A DNA stretch of 64,000 bases from Dryomyza anilis (Eukaryota; Arthropoda; Insecta; Diptera; Dryomyzidae). Below are positions 59,272 to 64,000 of this stretch, piece after piece. Positions within the stretch are counted from its first letter, which is position 1. The number at the start of each line of letters is the position of its first letter. Below the pieces are notes generated by a model that did no database searches, was not told where the DNA came from, and was given only the letters and a program-made list of their open reading frames with translations. The translations under genes were made by a program, and so were the position numbers. The stretch covers positions 59,488,351-59,552,350 of the forward strand of contig OX638131.1 in the NCBI GenBank assembly GCA_951804985.1, given 5' to 3'.

Positions 59272-60241
59272 ATGTTGTTCAATATAAATAAAGTGATTTT
59301 TAATAAAAAACTAGCATTCTTATCCAGTTTTTATGTTACTTTATTAAGTAATAATTCCGCAAATATCTATGAAAATACTAAATCTACATTTACAAATTTA
59401 TTAAAACATTCTTTGATTTTAAATGAAAACTGGGTTGTAGGTTTAACAGAAATTTCATTTCAAATTGTTAATAACCCATCTACATTTGAAGTATCTCGAA
59501 ATTTGAATAAAAGGGATATTTTGAAATCAACTTTAAAGTTGAATAAAAGTAATATCAAAAATGTAAATAGTGATCTAAAAGTAGATAAAAAAATAAATAC
59601 TATCCCTATCACATATTTAAATTTCATGGACAAAATAAATAAAGCTATCACGAATAGAGAAGAAAAACCACAAATGGCAGAAAATCAACACAATGTCAAT
59701 TCTAATCCTGAGACAGTTGTAATAAAAAAAAATAAAAAAAAATGAAGATGAGTTGAATATCGATGACAAAAAAGATAAATGTTTAAAATTAATAACTGAA
59801 AAATTAGACATTCAAGATAGTATAAATGAAAACCCTGAGTTGGTTGGCGTAAAAAGCAGTATTAATAGACACTTTGTATCGGAGAATACAATACTTAAAA
59901 TGTTAGATGTTATATCGAATTCTTATGAAAAATTTAATTCACATACAAGTTATAAATTAAGATCTAGCGAGCTATACAACCTAGTGTTTGTGTACACAGA
60001 CATTATTAAACCCAGATATGTAGGCGATCAAAAAATAAAATGCTTAAAAATATTTCCATGTTTAAATGAAATAAATTATATTCACTTTAAAAATATTGAA
60101 TATTATCCATTGGAATCTTCAAATATAAATAATATTTCTATAATGATACGAGATGATGAAGGAAAGAAAATAATTATTATGTCGAATGAATTCCCCGTTT
60201 ATTGCACGTTACATTTTCGTAATATAAAAGAAGCTTCATAA
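59272..60241 (+). pseudogene. Minor capsid (penton-like) protein
   Basis: Two frames, 59272-59745 and 59753-60241, join across poly-A runs (59727-59745) where one base is out of register. N-terminal SSFYVTLLSNNSANIY and LNENWVVGLTEISFQ and C-terminal LVFVYTDIIKPRYVGDQ, YYPLESSNINNISIMIRDDE and VYCTLHFRNIK are the conserved ends of the Polinton minor capsid protein, a jelly-roll protein expected to form pentons. The middle is Lys/Asn-rich. The homopolymer site makes an assembly error a fair alternative to a real mutation. Confidence 0.82.
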
Positions 60242-60270
60242 GTTGTACTGATATCATTTATATGTAAGCC

Positions 60271-60605
60271 ATGGACAAGATTTATTCTGAGTACTATCTT
60301 AATCAATCCGGATCAAATTTGGATAATATAGGAGATATATACCATTCTCCTAGAATTGTTCAATATGGCCGTGGAATTGGTTCATTTTTTCGGCCTTGTA
60401 TACACATCTAAAACCTCTAATGAAAACTGGATTAAATGCTTTAAAAAATCATTCACTCGAAATTGGAAAATCAGATTTGGAAGAGTTAGGTACTAAACCC
60501 ATAAAAACTATATTAACTGAACAGGGTAAAAAGGCTGTTCGAAATTTAAAGAAAAAGTTATTAGCAAAATTAGAAATATACAAGATGGGAATGGAAAACG
60601 TATAA
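60271..60605 (+). pseudogene. Small Polinton protein with GRGIGS motif
   Basis: From ATG 60271 the frame reads DKIYSEYYLNQSGSN, then IVQYGRGIGSFF. A one-base shift near 60390 displaces the rest, ALKNHSLEIGKSDLEELGTK and KAVRNLKKKLLAKLE, to the stop at 60605. A short protein with a GRGIGS-type motif and an Ala/Lys-rich helical tail between minor and major capsid genes is a regular Polinton feature; it may be a minor virion component. Function unknown. Confidence 0.68.
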
Positions 60606-60698
60606 AATTCAAACGACTAAAAAAAAAAGATCATATGAAAACTAATCGTTTTAGAAGAAGGAAGTTTACTGATATATTCGGCAACTGTTAATTTATTT

Positions 60699-61966
60699 AT
60701 GATGGCAGGATTTATTGAATGTATGAAAAGTGAATTAGATCTTTTTGAGTCACCACCTGTACAAACTAGCATAATTAAAACAGAGGAGGTATCATATAGT
60801 CCAATAGCAACAATTGACAACTCTATTACAATAGAATTTCTTTCACTCGGAAATGGTTAAACATATCGTGATCTAAGTAGTGTTAATTTACGATTAATTG
60901 TAGAAATTAATGGAAGTGGAGGAGTCATAAACAATTTACTTCATTCAATATTTCGGAGCTGTAGTGTTCATTTAAATAATAGAAATGTATCGCAATATGA
61001 TAATAATTATCACTATAGATCTTATATTGAAACATTATTAAACTATGGAAATGATGCTGAATCTACACATCTTGAATCATGCGGATGGTCATTAGATATA
61101 AAAAAAATTAATTCAATAGTTGAGAATGAAAATCCAGGTTTAGCTAGACGAAAGAAAACATTTAAAAATGGAGAACGAGTTGAATTGATTGGAAAACTTC
61201 ATGCAGATATATTTAATCAATCTAAATATCTTCTTAATAATGTGGATCTTAAAGTAACCCTTAATATGGAGAAACCTTCTTTTTATATACTAGAAGATTC
61301 CAAATCTGGAGAGTCATCTATTAAAATTCATGAAGCTAACTTATACATTAATCATCTTACCATTAATAGTAATATTTTAATGGCACATCATAATGTTTTA
61401 CAAAGTAGAAATGCTATTTATCCATATAAAAAAGTTGAAATCAAGACATTCACCATTCACCTCGGCAATCATTCTCTACTGTTAGATAATGTTATAATTG
61501 GACAACTTCCAAATTTCTTAATATTTGGTATGGTAACTAATAAAGCATATACTGGTGATCGTTCGGAAAATCCGTATAACTTTCGCATTTCAATTTACAA
61601 AGATTTAATTTAGTTGTAAATGGAGTACAAGTACCAGCACAGCCGATTGAATTTGATTATAAACATGGACGTATAAGTACAAGGGGATATCAAACCTTAT
61701 TTAAAGGTACTGGCATACATTACTTTGATAAGGGACATCAAATAACTAAAGAATTATTTGATAACGGATATTTCTTACCTGCATTTGATTTAACACCAGA
61801 TCATAACAATAACTCACACTGTCGAAACTTAATAAATCAAGGTACAATACGAATTGAAGGTCGTTTCAGTGAAGCACTTTCTGAAGCAATTACGTGTTTA
61901 GCATATTGTGAGTTTGATAGTGTTTTGGAAATTGATAAAAATCGTACTGTATTACAATCATTATGA
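60699..61966 (+). pseudogene. MCP: Major capsid protein, double jelly-roll type
   Basis: From ATG 60699 one frame runs to 61613 with a single TAA at 60858, and the rest continues after a one-base shift near 61612 to TGA 61964. Recognisable blocks: FESPPVQTSIIKTEEVSYSP, FIDNS-type strand start, RSYIETLLNYGNDAESTHLE, NPGLARRKKTFKNGERVELI, LHADIFNQSKYLLNNVDLKV, NAIYPYKKVEIKTFTI, LPNFLIFGMVTNKAYTGD, then VVNGVQVPAQPIEFDY and NQGTIRIEGRFSEALSEAI. These match the Polinton major capsid protein. About 420 residues in total. Its stop overlaps the protease ATG (ATGA). Confidence 0.87.
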
Positions 61967-62436
61967 ATACAAGTAATATAGAAAATATTTTATATAAAAA
62001 TTTAGTAACTAAGAAAAATTTTAAAGGAGTTTTTGCATCAAATCAGCTACCTAGAAATCGAATAAAAAAGCCAGCATTTTATATTGTGAATATGGATTCA
62101 TCATTTAAACCAGGATCACATTGGATTGTAATATATTTTCCTCAAAATGGGCCGGCTGAATATTTTTGTTCTGCAGGGAGTTCACCTATTAAACCATTTA
62201 TAAATTTTATTCACACCAATGCATCCACATTTATCAAAAGCAATTTCCGATTACAAAGTGAAATTTCAATGTTATGCGGTGTTTATTGCTGTATATTTAT
62301 ACATTTATGAAGTAAAAATATTTCTTTTAATAAGTTCTTTAATTATTTTGATATACATAATTTATATATTAATGATATTTTAGCTGTACATTATTTTAAA
62401 AGTATTTTTAAGTTTCCTATAATAAAAAATAAATAA
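61963..62436 (+). pseudogene. PRO: Adenain-like cysteine protease, truncated
   Basis: Starts at ATG 61963 inside the MCP stop. GVFASNQLPRN lies near the N-terminus. The catalytic His is in GSHWIVIYF (His53), a Gln in RLQSEIS (Gln99), and the nucleophile Cys in SMLCGVYCC (Cys105). The usual acidic residue of the EYFDS-type motif appears as Cys69 in AEYFCSAG. A TGA at 62308 stops the frame after 115 residues, but the same frame continues in a protein-like way (NISFNKFFNYFDIHNLYIND) to TAA near 62436, so the full protein was about 157 residues. The family matures capsids. Confidence 0.82.
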
Positions 62437-62548
62437 AACAATTTAATGAAAATAATTTATAAATTTGTCTTTTTATTTCTATTATTTAAAATTTTTACAA
62501 ATTCATTGAATATAGTATAATAAAAACATTATTAATAATAAACAATTA
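62437..62548. other. Short spacer between convergent genes
   Basis: AT-rich, no gene. AATAAATAAAAC near 62427 probably serves as a poly(A) signal for the protease. Confidence 0.5.
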
Positions 62549-62791
62549 TTATGTATATTTTATTCTATAATATAATTTTATTAGCTTATCAATGTCTTTG
62601 CATTCCTTGTCATAATAATAACAACCACATGTATCTGTTCTCTTATAATGTACTCCGTGAATAGTTAATATTTTTTCCATATACTGGTAATGCTTACAAT
62701 AAGGGATAAACTTAATAAACTGTTTTTTATGATCGTCAAATAAAATATTATTAAATCCTTTTAAAAACTTTTTTACTTTTATAACTTCCAT
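62549..62791 (-). CDS. Cys-rich small protein at the right TIR edge
   Basis: An 80-residue minus-strand frame from ATG 62789-62791, about a dozen bases inside the right TIR. Contents: MEVIKVKKFLKGFNN, FDDHKKQFIKFIPYCKHYQY, HGVHYKRTDTCGCYYYDKEC. The CYK...CGCYYYDKEC cysteines could form disulphides or a metal site. Intact. I do not recognise the family. Its position mirrors the left-edge gene at 47288, so both probably use TIR promoters. Confidence 0.6.
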   Translation of the reverse strand: MEVIKVKKFLKGFNNILFDDHKKQFIKFIPYCKHYQYMEKILTIHGVHYKRTDTCGCYYYDKECKDIDKLIKLYYRIKYT

Positions 62792-62802
62792 AATAGTATT
62801 TT

Positions 62803-64000
62803 TTCCTATCAAATTGTAATGTAGACGATAAATAACTTTAATTCAAAATTCGATCCATTTATATATAATGGATATCTCTTTAAAATGAGTTAAAAAGATA
62901 ATTCCATTAGTATAAATATACTCAATTAAAATTTTAAAGAGAGTATAGAAAATTTGACTCAAGAAAAAACTAAATAAAATTAAACATGTTTTAACATGCT
63001 CAATCATTAAAACTTATAGTATGTTGTTTAAAAATTGATCCCAATGGAGAATTATTGCTCCATGCAAATTTAAATAAAAATGATCCCAATGGAGTCTTAT
63101 GGCCCATTCATTCATATAAGCAAATAGTCTTATGGCCCATTCATTTATATAAGCAAATTAAACGAATTAAATGACCATGACTTTGTAAAATAAAAATATA
63201 CTACAATATCCATTATAGTAAAATTCACCTTGAATTAAATATGTGTCAATGCATTAATGCAGAAGTGCATTTACCTGTTTACTACAAAAAAATTACCACA
63301 CCAAAAAATATATGTCTAATAACAACATTCATTCATATAGCCATGTTTTAAATTACAATATTCGTTCCTCAACAAAGTTTTAAATTGAACCCTTTGTTCC
63401 TCAACTCTCTTGATGATCATGCAAAATAAATCATCAAGCATAAAACTGAAATTTTAATTGCTTCTATAACATATACAACAACAAAATTATAACGTACATA
63501 TATCTACGTTTATAAATATTGCCATTAAAAATGCTTACTCCGAAATAATTATCCCAACAACAATATGAGTTGCAAATTTACTCTTTACGGCTGCATGCCT
63601 TCATAACATACATATAATATATATGTATGTATCAACATTAACAACATATGTTAAAATGTCATCCCAATTGCTCCATGCCATTATAATGTATATAGTATAC
63701 ATATAATACACCTGAAATTATACTAACAACTACTTTGTTACAAAATGATCCCTATTGAAAACAATAACAACACCTCTGTTAAAAAATTATCTGAATTGAA
63801 ATACACTAACAACTACTCTGTTAAAAAGTGATCCCTATTGAAAACAATAACAACATCTCTGTTAAAAAATGCTCCTCATGGGGCCTTATGGCTCCATTTG
63901 ATAAAATATGATCCACACATCTTAAAAAATACTCCATATGAAAACAATTAGAACGGTTTTGATAAAAAACTGATCTCAACTGAAATACACTAACAAGACC
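62803..64000. repeat. Right terminal inverted repeat of the Polinton, incomplete
   Basis: TTCCTATCAAATTGTAATG at its inner end is the inverse of the left TIR inner end. The match continues with small indels to the window end, where ACTAACAAGACC corresponds to left position ~45985. It lacks the ~150-bp segment that the left TIR has around 46077-46227 and has 12 bp not present on the left (AAACCGTTCTAATTG context). Confidence 0.9.

Larger units (their letters stand above)
45866..64000. mobile_element. Maverick/Polinton, right end outside window
   Basis: It is bounded on the left by a ~1.4-kb terminal inverted repeat whose inverted copy starts at about 62803 and continues to the window end. Between them lie the Polinton hallmark genes: protein-primed PolB, retroviral-type integrase, minor and major capsid proteins and adenain-like protease. 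The window end aligns with left-TIR position 45985, so about 116 more bases are expected on the right, for a total near 18.2 kb including a 4.3-kb LINE. It inserted into pol of gypsy element B. Known Polintons make 6-bp target duplications; this could not be checked. Most genes carry at least one frame break, so the copy is dead. Confidence 0.93.

Overview
The window is an AT-rich stretch of animal nuclear DNA built almost entirely of transposable elements in various states of decay. I see no rRNA, CRISPR array, bacterial gene or convincing single-copy host gene. The mix of elements (Ty3/gypsy, BEL/Pao, RTE-, LOA- and CR1/L2-type LINEs, hAT, tRNA-derived SINEs, MITEs, a Maverick/Polinton) and spliceosomal introns of only 60-66 bp point to an insect, probably a higher fly; that assignment is inference.

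Layout. 1-9160: non-coding DNA with a dispersed repeat ending in TACCCTACAC (1040-1642; second partial copy near 9161), a 539-bp MITE (1898-2436), small palindromes, and a 3.1-kb element with ~690-bp inverted arms (5660-8775) carrying a ~0.5-kb insertion in one arm. 9496-17728: a RNase H fragment split by a complete gypsy-type element A (9654-17594, TSD TTAC). 18429-22640: a second complete gypsy-type element C (182-bp LTRs, TSD TCGG) next to or inside a decayed hAT transposase (22650-24688). 25190-26370: a tandem repeat carrying a tRNA-derived SINE. 26524-28450: LOA-like LINE remnant. 28470-31580: decayed gypsy-type element D. 31575-32190: two (TA)n-centred hairpins. 32215-33930: minus-strand BEL/Pao remnant. 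35000-37889 and 37940-38945: two LINE remnants. 39390-42264: a further LINE (PHD-type ORF1, endonuclease), split by a GTGCG-rich element containing another SINE, and cut by the LTR of gypsy element B (42265-45865). Element B is cut in turn by a Maverick/Polinton that runs off the right end of the window.

The Polinton (about 45866 to beyond 64000) is the main feature. It has ~1.4-kb terminal inverted repeats and genes for a small TIR-edge protein, two C2H2 zinc-finger proteins on opposite strands, a protein-primed family-B DNA polymerase, two minus-strand basic proteins, a retroviral-type integrase with a chromodomain-like tail, minor capsid (penton-like), a small GRGIGS protein, a double-jelly-roll major capsid protein, an adenain-like cysteine protease, and a minus-strand Cys-rich protein at the right TIR. 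I found no FtsK/HerA packaging ATPase. The polymerase gene is broken by an in-frame 384-bp tandem duplication, nonsense codons, frameshifts and a 4.3-kb RTE-type LINE with an exact 8-bp TSD; that LINE carries its own ~1-kb insertion. Three short GT-AG introns are recognisable in Polinton genes, one of which reveals an unlisted minus-strand zinc-finger gene. Integrase, polymerase and capsid-type genes show that the ancestor was virus-like; this copy has lost most of its reading frames.
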